This document shows, piece by piece, positions 22,630 through 34,086 of a stretch of DNA of 64,000 bases. Below the pieces are notes generated by a model. The model was not told the DNA's origin. It saw only the letters and a list, made by a program, of their open reading frames with translations, and made no database searches. The DNA is taken from positions 50,612,742 to 50,676,741 of the forward strand of contig JAUPFV010000005.1 of assembly GCA_036936605.1 (NCBI GenBank), in the 5' to 3' direction. Position 1 is the first letter of the stretch. Every line of letters begins with the position of its first letter. The stretch comes from Limnanthes douglasii subsp. nivea (taxonomy: Eukaryota > Streptophyta > Magnoliopsida > Brassicales > Limnanthaceae). Both the position numbers and the translations under genes were made by a program.

Positions 22630-23008
22630 TGGTGAGGTTTATTTTGAGCTGAGGGTAATTTTGTCAAGTGTTTTGGAAAGTTTAGAGAGTATTAAATGTT
22701 TTATTGTGAAGTAGTAGAGATTTGAGCTGCATGGTTGTATTAAATGTTCACTACTCTCATTAATGAAAGTAGTTGGGATATTTATACCCTTAATTATGGA
22801 CCCATGGTCTTCCGGGTCAAATTATGGAACCGAGTCAAGTTTAAGGACCCATTTAATTATTAATCTCATTAGCATATAGCTTAGTAAAAAATGTGTTTAG
22901 TCATTCTTTACTTTTGTCCTATCCGGATAGTTCAGTGGCAAATTTATGTCCGAATTGCCCTTGTCCGGAAATCTCAGTTGGTAGTGATTAAGTTATCCGG
23001 ACTCATCA
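22630..23008 (-). repeat. 3' LTR of Tat element B
   Basis: On the minus strand it starts TGATGAGTCCGG. It shares order and words with the LTR at 36503-36892: GATATTTATACCCT against GGTATTTATACCCT, a TAGCTTAGT stretch, and GGACTCATCA. The two are clearly related but far from identical, so they come from different insertions. Confidence 0.75.
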
Positions 23009-23328
23009 GTAGGCCCTTTTTAGGCCTTGTCAAAGATCTTTAGCAGGACTAAAAAATTCACTTAGTCAGTGATAACGTTTCCCGACCCGCTTGTGTATCT
23101 ATCTTGAGGTTTGTCCGAACTGATTTTTCCCAGAATTCTAAGAGTCTTTCTTTGGATTGTGGGACACGTATCACAATCTGATTCGATCTACCAGCCTACC
23201 TAGATTGGCGCTCCCACTAAACCAATAAAGTAACCTATGCATTTATTTTTTTCTACGTCTGCGTCGTCTTTAATCATTGCAAAAGCCTCTTCGTCTCCTC
23301 CTAGGTATTAGTTATCTTTTTTAATTAA

Positions 23329-23336
23329 TATATAAA
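23329..23336 (+). promoter_or_regulatory. TATA box of Tat B accessory ORF
   Basis: TATATAAA lies about 90-100 bp before the first accessory-ORF sequence. A pyrimidine-rich leader follows. The accessory gene thus appears to have its own promoter, on the strand opposite to gag-pol. Confidence 0.55.
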
Positions 23337-23427
23337 CCATTTATCATTGTTTCATTATCTTCATCACTCAAAAACCTTCTTCAGAGCTTTCCTCCATTTC
23401 TTTCAAATCTGTTCTTGGATAGTTTTA

Positions 23428-26276
23428 TGTTCACGACTAGAAACTCTTGTAAAAGGCGGCTGGTTGAATATTTCTGAGTTAGAGAAAGAAAGGAAAGTCG
23501 AAAGAGAGAAGCGTATTGCGGCTGGTCTCCCGGTCTCCCCAAGCGAAAAGTCTAAAAACCATCCCAAGAAGCTGATCAAGGATCATATTCCACCAGAAAT
23601 CCTAAACCCAAAAGGCTGTTCAAACCAATCCTTTCACCAATCCCATCAGGCTCTTTTGTTCATGAGTTCCAAACCTCCACTACCAAAGAAAATGCAGTAC
23701 CGAGTGTTAGAAAACCCTCCCCTTTCATAGCCATGGTTTCAGATATTGAAAAATCTCCAGAAAAATCTAATCCACGCCGGACAACTCGTTTGGTGAAGGC
23801 CCAAACAACTACCTCACTGTCAAAACCCTCTAAACCGGAGGTCTCTAAAGCAACATCCAAATAAACCCTCCGGATCGGAGGTATCCATAAGAGCCCCAAA
23901 AGATAAACCCTCCGGATTAGTGCTTTTTGAAGTAACTGGCGCTCATCCATCCGGAGAGCCTTCGAGTGAGAAACTGCTCCCCATCTATCCACAAGTATTT
24001 GGAGACCTTTCACAGTAATGGAAGAAGTGATGGTGGAAAGCATCGAAGAGTCCCCCTTCGAAACTGAAGCCTCATGGCAAACTAAGGATGCTGCCTCCGT
24101 TAGGAAAGGAAAAGGCAAAGTGAAGGTTGGTGTGGCTCATCCGGATCTCCCGGAATGCTTGGAGGGCAAGGTAGGGCCTTGATTTTCGAAAGTCAATGTT
24201 AAGTATTTTTTAGCCATGCAGAACATAAATTATGTCTATACTCATACTACCGAGCTGGGCAGGATCCGGACAAAGTGGGGGATCCCAGAGTCAGTGAAGG
24301 TGAGAATACCTTTCACTCCTGAGACTCCGATGGACTGCAAACTCAATGAAGTGGTCATCTTCACCGAAATGTTCAACTTGGGGCTCAGATTCCCCTTAGA
24401 CCCATATATTGTCATGTACTTCCACTAGATAAAGCTTTGCCCAAGCCAATTAAGTCCAAATGCTTAGTACTCCATCCTTGCTTGCATAGTAGCATCAAGG
24501 CTGTCTAAAATCCCTCTCCTTATGGAGAAATTTTCCGTTCTGGCAAGTCTGTGCAAGAATCACCACATCCTATTCTACAACCAAAACATGGGAAACAACT
24601 TCAAAGTGGTAGACGACTTATTGGAGTCGGAGAAGAATTGGAGAACTCACTTCTTATTCATCAGTGAGTCATGGGAAAATGGGAGGAAGATCAAAGCCAA
24701 TACCAACCCTAGTATGCTTACTAGTAGGTGGAAGAGTATATGTAAGCTCTTCAGTTTTGTTTTGTATGTTCTCGTTTTCACTTCACAAATATTCCACTTC
24801 TAAATTATTCATTACTTATTTTTCAGTATTATCGAAGGAGTATACCGGATATCTGGAGGAGGGGCAGACTACATGTGCCAAACTGAATGCGTGGGCCGCA
24901 GAACGTTGAGGGAATGCTTTCCACAACTGCTTCACCTCTGGCAATATGGTGAGATCTCATCCGTGGAATACCACAGGTCGGAGAGATCTTACATGGGAAG
25001 AATTGACCACACCCCTCCCCCAGGTATCATCCTCAAACGGACAGAGAAAAAAGATTGTAAACTGGTCTTGCCCTCTAGAGATAAGGCTCCTAGCAAGATG
25101 AAGGGGAAGAAGAAGAGAACTGAAACAGAAGAAGTTCGGGCTGCCACAGAGGAGACCGGTCCGGAGAACCAAGGAAGGATCGATGCCTCCTTGCTCAAAG
25201 TGGTTGAAAATGAGACTGTTAAGAAGGCAGGAGAACCAGAAAATCCACCAAAGCCTCTCAAGAAGGATCGTAAAAGGGGGGGGGGGGCAAGTAGTGATGA
25301 AGGGGCTACCAAGAAGAAAAAGGTCACCTTAGAGGGAGAAATAACTCTTCGCCCTTTGGAGCTTCTTCCTCCACGAGCTCCTGCCGACCCCACATTGGCA
25401 GAGAAAATTTCAACAGATTTGCAACTGGGAGAGGGTACCAGAGGAGGGATTGACATCAGAGCCCTTCAGGACATCGGTCTTTACTTCACCAACTCAGAGA
25501 AAGATGACTTTGCTGGTCCTTTCCGTCCTTCAGGCTCTTCCAACATGCTGACCTACAATGGTAAGTCTTTTTCTATTTTCGAAGACCAGGATACGGTGGC
25601 CCATACTCTTTTAGGCCATATCCAACCAGTGCTTGATTTGGAGAGGCTGGTGAAAAACCAGTCCACCCTTATCCACACTCTTAATACAGACAAGGAGTCT
25701 CTGTCAACAAACCTCCTCAATGCTAATCAGAGCATAGAAGAATTGAAAAAAGAACTTGAAGTGTTGAAGAAGGATAAGGAAGATTTGTCGACCAAGCTGT
25801 CCACTTTAGAGATTGCTAATACTGAGCTCCAAGCTAAGTTCTCTGGTTTGGAGAAAAATCTCTTAACCTTAAAGGAGGATATGAAGACCAAAGATGGTGC
25901 CATTCAGACCTTGTCCGGTGAAAAGAATTCTCTTGAAGAGGCTGTGTCTAAGGAAACCAAGTAGAAAGAAGACTTGGAGAAGGAGCAGGAACAGAAAATT
26001 CAGGACAGCATTGATAAGTACACCAACGAGGTAATAGATTCCTTAAAAGCAAGGTATGCTGAGGTGAAGTCTGGCATGGTGCTACTTTTCCATGAAACGT
26101 TTCCGAAGAGGATGCTTGGTCCCTTGTGGAAATATGTGGAGTATGAAGACATCTCGTTCCACACCATGGCAGATGGTGATAAAAAGAACTACTCTAGTGG
26201 AATCGACTCTACCACTGATGAAGAGGAAGGAACCGGTGAGAGTTCAAGTGCTGAACTTAAAAGCCCTAAGAAATGA
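23428..26276 (+). pseudogene. Tat accessory ORF (putative gypsy-type transposase domain), opposite strand
   Basis: Runs opposite to gag-pol, as in other Tat elements. The N-terminal part reads NISELEKERKVEREKR. The conserved gypsy-type transposase domain is at 24216-24700 (TPETP, EMFNLGLRFPLDPYIV, SQLSPNA). A probable 85-bp intron lies at 24742-24826. The C-terminal part is 24873-25964 and 25974-26276, with a lysine-rich region, then a long coiled coil (Leu/Lys/Glu heptads, about 25630-26050) and an acidic end. Stops occur at 23728 and 24426, at several places before 24100, and one TAG at 25962. Function unknown; the coiled coil suggests self-association. A G12 run lies at 25276-25287. Confidence 0.75.
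24742..24826 (+). other. Probable intron in Tat B accessory ORF
   Basis: GTAAGC donor at 24742 and TTTTTCAG acceptor ending at 24826. The segment is T-rich with a pyrimidine tract, and family-like coding is found on both sides. Length 85 bp, normal for plants. Confidence 0.55.
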
Positions 26277-26354
26277 GGTGATGCAGGAACATCCGAAGGG
26301 AATAAGCCCTGAGGTTTTTAACTATCTTTTGTGTATTCTTAATTTTGTGTACCA

Positions 26355-26458
26355 CTAAAGTCCTTGGATGGCCAAGGCATTTTTGTAATTGTATCCAGTC
26401 TAAGTCCGGATAAGTCTTTCACAACACTTAAAGTCCTTGGATGGCCAAGGCATTTTTT
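26355..26458. repeat. Duplicated CCTTGG/CCAAGG hairpin (Tat B)
   Basis: AAAGTCCTTGGATGGCCAAG occurs at about 26358 and again at about 26430. Each copy has 6-bp complementary arms CCTTGG and CCAAGG around ATGG. They sit between the convergent 3' ends of the accessory ORF and pol. Confidence 0.85.
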
Positions 26459-26879
26459 TCATTTTAGTAACGCTATCTGGTTCATACCCGTACAGGCTTA
26501 TCTATCAAATTTTACTTTGTCTCATGCTTTCTCTCAATTTTAATGGCTAACGTTTAAAGAGCCCTAACTTACTTAAAAAATATTTAAGGTGAGAGTGTTT
26601 AATATCTCTGATGACATGTATTTAATGGTCATCATTCAACCAGATTAATCTGATCTGTCAAAGATCCTTAGTATTAAATTGAAGACTTAAAAAGAATTGT
26701 AATCAAACCACATCGAATGTTTTAAGAAGGCATCATATTTTATTGAAAAAATCAGACACCTTATTAAAACCTCATTGCTCCACCAGGGTAGGAAAGAATA
26801 AGCCCCCTAATATTTACATTGACTTTAAACAAGTAAATATTTACATAAATTTCATTCTAGATATAACTTGAGGTGTTCA

Positions 26880-28503
26880 ATATTCCATGGGTGCTTCAGA
26901 ATTCTTCCATCTTTATCTTGAAGCCTATATGTCCGAGGCTTAAGCTTTTCGGAGACCTCGTAAGGGCCTTCCCAGTTCAGAGCCAACTTACCGAACTGCT
27001 TTTCCTTAGTATGCAAGCTTTTCTTAAAACTTTATCTCCTGGTTGAAAATCTCTTCTCTTGATCTTGGAAGCAAATCTGCTCCTCATCCATCCTTAATAG
27101 TGGGTTGTTCTAAGATGAGCTTTAACCCTTCTTTCAGACAATGATGGAATGAGACTGAAAATACGACCTCATTTTTCTGGCAGCAATCACTAAGGCTAGT
27201 GCCAGCTTTTTAAGCTTTAGGTACCTTTTTTCAGCATCTATCAGACTCTTACTGATGTAGTATACCGGACGAGGATAATTTTCCACCTCTCTTACCAACA
27301 TGCACTTATAACACATTCTAACACAGCCAAGTATACATAAAGTGTTTCTCCTTCAACAGGCTTAAAAAAGGTTTTGGGAGAAGACGAGTTTTTTTTATTT
27401 TATCAAAATCCTAGCTGCACTGTGGAGACCAGTTGAAGTCTTTAGCACCTTTCAAGGTCTGAAAGAACGGGGCACATTTGTCTGAAGACCATGAAATAAA
27501 ACGATTTAAAGAAGCCAATCTTCTTGTCAACCTTTGTACTTCTTTAATATTTCGAGGTGGGTCCATTTTTAACAAAGCATTGAGCTGGTCCGGATCAGGC
27601 TGTATTCCCTTTTCACTTATTACATAACCCAAAAAGTTTCCGGACTGCACCCCAAACGCAAAATTTTCTGGATTCAACTATAAATTAGCCTTTGTCAAGT
27701 TGGCAAAAGTTTTTTGAAGATCAGTTAGACGCAACTATTCTTCTAAGCTTTTAACCATCATGTCATCGATATATACTTCCATATTTCCTCCAATCTGATC
27801 AGCAAATGCTTTGTTCACCAACCTCTTATAAGTAGCCCCAGCATTTTTCAACCCAAAAGGCATCACCTTATAACAATGGAGACCCATATCCGTAACAAAG
27901 GTAGTGTGATCTTGGTCCTTCAGATCCACCTGTATCTGGTTATACCTAGAGAAGGCATCCATGAACGACAATAGCTTGTTTCCAGATGTGGAGTCCACCA
28001 ACTAATCTATCCGGGGGACTAGATAGAGATCTTTTGGGAAATCTCTGTTGAGGTCAGTAAAATCGATACACATACGCTATTTCCCATTCTTCTTCTTAAC
28101 TAACACTGGGTTGGGAGTCCATAAAGGATACTGAGACTCCTTTATGTGCCCTATTTTGGTAAGTCGATCGACTTTTTGGATTATTACATCAGCTTTCTCC
28201 TTATAAAAAGCTCTCCTTTTTTTGCACAACAAGTGCAACATCTCTTCGGATGGACAATTTGTGTGATATAAAACTTGTAGGAACTTAGGTCACATCAGCA
28301 TTACACCAAGAAAAAACATGTTGGTGACCTGCCAAAAAGGACAACAACTTTATGTTCAACTCTGGTGCCATCTTGGAGCCAATTTTAACACTTCTTCCTT
28401 CAGCCAGAGAGTGGGTTTCGACTTCTTCAATTGATATCAAAACACCAGGGGTCTCTCTAGGGTCATCAATTTTACCCTCATTCCCAGAGGGCCCCAGCAA
28501 CTG
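26880..28503 (-). pseudogene. Tat B RT, RNase H and integrase C-terminus, internally deleted
   Basis: Follows the conserved UAG at 28504. Pieces: RT entry 28500-28285, RT core 28001-27735 with YIDD and PFGLKNAGATYKR, RT thumb 27677-27411, and first RNase H 27316-27134 (YYISKSLIDAEKRYLKLKK). At about 27133 the sequence jumps to the integrase C-terminal region, which runs to about 26880. Compared with element A, the second RNase H and the whole integrase catalytic core are missing. Frameshifts and stops separate the pieces, so it cannot be autonomous. Confidence 0.88.
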
Positions 28504-28506
28504 CTA
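28504..28506 (-). promoter_or_regulatory. Conserved UAG between protease and RT (Tat B)
   Basis: Codons GAA GAT TAG CAG TTG. The frame is kept on both sides, and the same stop sits at the same codon in element A. See the entry at 34084. Confidence 0.6.
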
Positions 28507-30312
28507 ATCTTCATTAATCTGGATTGCCCCCAGAGTTATAGGAGCAAGTGCAGTTGCATAACATTCTCTTGCTATCTTTTGGCTACTCCAGACAACTCCC
28601 ACTTGTCCTTGAACTGTATACTTCAAACATTGATGGACGGTTGAAGCCACAACATGCATCCTAGAGAGCCAGGATCTCCCAAAGATCGCATTGTAGCATG
28701 TAGGGCAGTCTACCACAACCAATAGCACCCTGACCATCTTCTTAAAAGGGCCTTTTCCCAACAATACCTCCTCCTCAAATTCTCCGATTACATCCGCAGA
28801 GCTCCCTCTGAAGCCCACAATAGATCTGTTCGAATGCTGGTTTACGACCAGGTTTTTCATCTGCTTGTAAGAACTTAAAAAAAAATGTTGGCTGAGCTGT
28901 CAGTGTCAATCCGAATTTGTCTGATGTCGTTGCCCCCAATTGAATCTCCTATCACTACAACGTCCTCATGAGGCCCAACCATATTTCTTAAATCGTCTTC
29001 ATCAAAAACAATAAAAGGAAAAGGAATTTGGGACTGGTAAGAAGACATGCCTCCCTCTGTCTGAGTAACTAGAGTGTGAACGTGCCTCTTCCTTGAAGAA
29101 GGAGTCCGCGCAATCATAATGTCTCCCCGAATATAGTTAGTGACTCAAAAAAGCTTATGAGTCCGGACACTGTCTTGGTTTGTTCCGTCATAACCCCTAC
29201 TTTATTCCGGGTTGGATCAGGATCTAATACTCCGAATCAACATCGAATCTTTCAAAGATCACCATAGCCCCTTCTGAAGTGGATGTCCCCGCGTTGTTCG
29301 TTTGGCAAGTTCGGGGAGTATTGTCAGGCCTGTTTCCACTCCTTCTCTTGGCATAAGCTCCCAGCTTTCCTCTTTCAATAAGATTCTGTACCTCTTGTTT
29401 CAAAGCGATGCAGTCTTGGGTGTTGTGGCCAATACCATGATGATACTGTAAAAAATAAGTATATGGGAGATTGAAGCGTTGTCGGCTTCCGGAAATGAAC
29501 CTCATCTTTAGTTTTGTCATAAATAGTTGCCACATTCTCCTTTAACTCTGCAAACCACTCCGGTTAGACCCAAGGTCCTTATTTATTTCTAAACTGCTGG
29601 CTCTGAGCTGGATTTGGGTGGGATTGAGTCTGTTTGGCCCTGTTGGACCCCTGTACGGTTTCTTTGGCCTTGTATCCGGACTGGTTCTGGTTTGGAGTAG
29701 CTCGGGCATACCTCACCTGTCTGTGTACCATAGTCTTCTTTATTTCATCCACATTGATTTTCTTTCTCACTTGATTTAGCAAACCACCCCAGGTCATGGC
29801 CTTATTCCTTGTTACTGAATCAGCTAGATTCCCAGGGTTTAACCATTGTCTCAAAGAAGCTATTGCTACTTGCTCAAAGCAATCAGCTAACCCATTCTTG
29901 GTATTTACAAACCGGCTTATATAGTATTTTAGTGACTCATTTGACTCTTGGGCACAATGGATAATAATATCTCTATTTCCCTTCACCTCTTTACTCCCCA
30001 CAAACTGCCTTCGGAAGGCAATCTAAAATTTGTCAAAGTTTCTGATACAACCCTGTGGCAAACTGTTGTACAATTTTAGAGCACTTCCCGTAAAAGATTG
30101 GGAGAATTCTCTACACAGAATTTTGTCATCGTCATCAAAATTTGGTTGCTAAAAAAGTACTTTGCTCCCATCGTATTTATCCATTTTAGTACTGTCAAAC
30201 CTCTTAGGAAGGTTTCCGGACAATATCTTGGGAGACAATGGCGATTGCCTCCAATTCCGACTACGACTAAAGACTGTGTCTTCAAAGGCTCAACCTTAAC
30301 TTTATGATTCAC
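28504..30312 (-). pseudogene. Tat B gag and protease, 5'-truncated
   Basis: Gag pieces 30312-30076 (partly out of frame), 30001-29579 (SLKYYISRFVNTKNGLADC), 29535-29224 (YHHGIGHNTQDCIALKQE). Protease 29117-28875 reads IDTDSSANIFF, where the family DTGSS has lost Gly. Linker 28860-28504 (FGRSWLSRMHVV) ends at UAG 28504-28506. The gag N-terminus is absent. Sequence left of the break matches element A closely. Confidence 0.85.
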
Positions 30313-30332
30313 TTTGTTTATTTTCTATCCAG

Positions 30333-30450
30333 ACTAAAGTCCTTGGAAGGCCAAGGCATTCGTTTTGTAATGGTGTCCGGTATTTGACCGGACAGGTTTT
30401 TTTGTTGTTCGACTTTGATCATTTAAAAGTCCTTGGAAGGCCAAGGCACT
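30333..30450. repeat. Duplicated CCTTGG/CCAAGG hairpin (Tat A)
   Basis: AAAGTCCTTGGAAGGCCAAG occurs at about 30336 and again at about 30426, in the same place relative to pol as the pair at 26355-26458 in element B. Confidence 0.85.
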
Positions 30451-30794
30451 TTCAAGTTATTAATTTCAATGAATATTTCTATTCTGCACAACTATCATCT
30501 TCTTTCATTGTTTGTTCTGATTTTGAAAGCCAGAGTTTAAGTAGGCTTTAGTTGTTTCATAGTGAGAGTGTTTAAGTTCTCCGGCTAGAGTTTAAATAGC
30601 CCTTAGTTATTTCAATCCGGATAGTATGACAAGGGACAAAACTTTAAAAACACTTAGAAAATTTTTAAGAAGGCATCAAATTTTATTTAACAGCCCGGAC
30701 ACCTCATTAAAACCTCTCCGTGCCACCGGGGAGGAAAGAGTATGCCCCCAAATATTTACATGGATGTTCAAACAAGTAAATATTTACACAAGTG

Positions 30795-32223
30795 TTATTC
30801 CAAGTACATCCGGAGATGCTCGATATTCCAAGGATGTGTTAGAACTCTGCCATCTTTGTCTTCCAACTAATAATTTCCAGGCTTAATTCTTTCAACAACC
30901 ATATACGGACCTTCCCAAGTTGGGGCCAGCTTTCCGAAGAGCTTTTCTTTAGTGTGTAAGAAGACCTTCCTTAATACTTTGTCCCCTAGTTGGAAATCTC
31001 TTCTTTTAACTTTGGAAGCAAACCTGCTTCTCATCAAGCCTTGATAGTGTGCAACTCGAAGGTGAGCTTTAACTCGTCTTTCTTCTATCAGATCAAGTTG
31101 ACCTCTGATTGCCACCTCATTATCATGTTCGGAGAAGTTGTGAACAAGAAAAGAGGGGAGAGTTGCCTCTATGGGAGCTACTGCATCCATCCCATAGACC
31201 AAAGCAAAGTGTGATTCTTGTGTTGCAGCCCCAGGTGTTGTCCGGTAGGCCCATAAGACCTCTTGTAGATAACTAGGCGACTTCCCAGCAGCCCCTTCCA
31301 AATTATTCTTTAAATCGGACAGTATAGTTCTATTAGCCACTTCAACTTTCCCATTTGCTTGTGGGTGGAAAGGTGAAGAAAAACAATGTTGTATACCCTT
31401 TGAGGCACATAAGCTCTCCATTTCTCTATTGTCGAACTGTGGCCCATTGTCTGTTGTTATTTTCTGTGGGACACCAAACCTGCAACAGATGTTGGATAGA
31501 ATGAATTTTATAACAGCTTTTGATGTTGTCCCTGTTAGGGGGGCTGCTTCTATCCACTTCGAAAAGTAATCTATAGCCACAATTATAGTTTTGCGTCCTC
31601 CGGACGCCACAGGGAGAGACCCCACTAAATCTAATCCCCATCGACCAAAAGGAATGGGCTCAGAAATTGATTCTAAAGGAATAGCTGATACATGACTTTC
31701 ATTGCTGTACCTCTGGCATGGGTCACACCTTCTTACCAATTCCTTAGCATCTTTCATAATTGATGGCCAATAGTAACCGGAGAGTAAAACTCTTCTTGTC
31801 AAAGCTCTAAATCCACAATGGGCTGATCCCTCACCATCGTGCAATTCGGAGAGGACCACTTGTGATTCTTCATCCCCCAAACAGAGCAGGAGAGGTTTAC
31901 TGTAGGACTTCTTGTATAACACTTCTCTCAATATGATGAAACCACGAGCCTTGTGTTTCAATGTTCTGGCTAGTGACTTATCCGGAGGCATAACACCATC
32001 AGAGAGATATTGCAGGAGAGGAAATCTCCAGTCTTGAGGTTGTTTTACTTGTATTTCAAAAATTCCCTCTTCTTTACCCTTACAAAGTTGGGTGGAGAGG
32101 CTTTCAAGCACATGGATCCATGGATATGACTCCGTATATGCTATGGTTGCTAGTGAGTCTGCTAGCTCATTTTCTGCCCGGGGAATGTGTTCATAGACAA
32201 CACTTTTAAACTTAAGCGCTTCA
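30795..32223 (-). pseudogene. Tat A integrase (and end of RNase H 2)
   Basis: Read in the frame reached after a single-base shift at the A6 tract 32224-32229 (minus strand). Integrase inserts element DNA into the chromosome. It has the zinc-binding end (RCDPCQRY), the DDE core (DLVGSLP, TTDNGPQFDN, and the Glu in GKVEVANRTI) and a C-terminal segment (GDKVLRKVFLHTKEK, WEGPYMVVERIKPG). A TAG at 30867-30869 falls about 24 codons before the natural end at 30795, so only the tip is lost. The main 414-codon frame is 30867-32111. Confidence 0.9.
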
Positions 32224-34083
32224 TTTTTTGAGGAGGAGTAAATATTTCACAAGTTGCTCCTTCTTAGCCTCAGATTGGCCTTGGGCATGGTGGATAAGTA
32301 GTTGGGAGTCGCTTAGCAGCTTGACCCTCTTAGCCCCACAAATGTAGGCCAATTTTAACCCAGCTATAGCTGCTTCGTACTCGGACTCGTTATTAGATGC
32401 CCTGAAAGAAAAACAAATAGCCTGGTACATCTTGTCTCCATACGGGGAAGTCAAACATACCCCTGCACCACACCCCATAGTGCTAGATCCACCATCTGTT
32501 CGGATGACCCACATCTTTTTGTCTTTTACGTTAGTAGCTTGCTCCGAATCCCTGTCGGAGTGGAATTCAACCAAAAATTCTGCCACAGCTTGGGCCTTGA
32601 CTGCTGTTCGGGGAGCAAAGTCTATGTCGAAGTCCCCCAACTCTACTGACCACTTAGTCATCCTGCTTGAAATGTCTGCTTTTTGGAGAACATTCTTCAG
32701 GGGAAAAGAAGTCCGGACGATGATGGGATGAGCCTGGAAATAAGGCCTCATCTTCCTGGCTGCTATCACCAAGGCCAATGCTAACTTTTCAAGTTTCAAG
32801 TAACGCCTTTCTGCATCTATCAAACTTTTGTTGATGTAGTATATTGGATGGGGATGACCACCAACCTCTCTTACCAACACAACACTGATGGCATAACTTG
32901 AAACTGCCAAATATACGAAGAGGGTCTCCCCATCAACTGGTTTAAACAAAGTCTTGGGAGAGGATAGGTGTTTCTTGATTTCCCTGAAAGCCTCATCACA
33001 CTGCGGGGTCCAATCGAACCCCTTTGCACCCTTCAAAGTTTGAAAGAGAGGTGCACACCTGTCCGAACACCTTGAGATAAATCTGTTTAAGGCAGCTAAT
33101 CTCCCCGTTAACCGCTGTACTTCTTTAATGTTTCGAGGAGGCTCCATTTGGAAAAGAGCATTTAGTTGGTCCGGATCGGGCTGTATTCCATGCTCACTTA
33201 TGATATAGCCTAGAAACTTCCCGGACTGCACTCCGAACACACACTTTTCTGGGTTTAACTTCAAATTCACTTTCACCAAGTTGGCAAAAGTTTCTTGGAG
33301 ATCGGACAAGTGCAACTTCTCATCCACACTCTTCACCATCATATCGTCAATGTATACTTCCATATTTATTCCAATTTGATCAGCAAATGCTTTGTTGACT
33401 AACCTCTCATAAGTAGTCCCAGCATTTTTCAAACCAAATGGCATCACCTTATAGCAATGAAACCCTCTGTCAGTGACAAATGTAGTATGCTCTTGATCCT
33501 TTGGATCTACTTGAATCTGATTGTAACCGGAGAAAGCATCCATAAAGGAAAGCAGCTTGTTCCCAGAGGTGGAGTCTACTAACTGATCAATCCGGGGAAC
33601 TGGATACAAATCTTTTGGGCAAGCTCTAATGAGATCTGTGAAGTCAATACACATGCGCCACTTGCCATTCTTCTTTTTCACCAAGACAGGATTGGCAGTC
33701 CACAAAGGGTATTGAGACTCCTTGATGTGCCCCATCTTTGTGAGCTTGTCAACCTCTTGTACAATGACATCAGCCTTTTCTTTGGAAAAAGCTCTTCTTT
33801 TTTTAACCACTGGAGCTACGTCTCTCCGGACGGATAGGTGATGTGATATCACTTCTGATGGGACCCCAGTAACATCAGCATCGCACCAAGCAAAAACATG
33901 CTGATGGTTCTTCAAAAACTTTAACATTTGATCTTTCAAAACAGGTGGCATTTTAGACCCTATCTTGACACTTTTTCCATCTTCCAAATAGTGTGTTTCT
34001 ACCTCTTCAACCGGTATCAACACTCCGGGGGTCTCTCTGGGGTCGTCAATTTCACCCTCACCCCCAGAAAGGCCCTCAAACTG
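32224..34083 (-). CDS. Tat A reverse transcriptase with dual RNase H
   Basis: Open from just after the UAG (34084) to the frameshift at 32224; a stop follows at 32221-32223. RT copies element RNA: KKNGKWRMCIDF, SFMDAFSGYNQI, PFGLKNAGTTYERL and catalytic YIDDMM. A first RNase H follows (YYINKSLIDAERRYLKLEK), then a second, archaeal-like RNase H (IRTDGGSSTMGCGAG, NNESEYEAAIAGL, SDSQLL). Two RNase H domains are the mark of the Tat lineage. No own start is needed if it is made by readthrough; the first Met is at 34023. Confidence 0.9.
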
Positions 34084-34086
34084 CTA
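34084..34086 (-). promoter_or_regulatory. Conserved UAG between protease and RT, candidate readthrough site (Tat A)
   Basis: Codons GAA CAA TAG CAG TTT. Element B has the same UAG at 28504 followed by CAG TTG. Reading frame and protein similarity continue unbroken on both sides in both copies. The context CAA-UAG-CAR-YY resembles the tobamovirus-type leaky UAG context. Readthrough would set the ratio of gag-protease to RT-integrase. Inference; an unspliced intron is less likely since no gap is needed. Confidence 0.6.

Larger units (their letters stand above)
22630..30325 (-). mobile_element. Tat-lineage Ty3/gypsy element B, 5'-truncated
   Basis: Minus-strand element with 3' LTR (22630-23008), an accessory ORF on the plus strand (about 23428-26276), a pair of hairpin repeats (26355-26458), and gag-pol on the minus strand (26880-30312). 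It has no 5' LTR: gag is cut off near 30312 and directly abuts the 3' region of element A. Its pol also lacks the second RNase H and the integrase core. Confidence 0.85.

Noticed and set aside
24989..25456. 155-codon minus-strand ORF
   Set aside because: Shadow of the accessory ORF on the plus strand; low-complexity Ser/Leu reading of its lysine-rich part.
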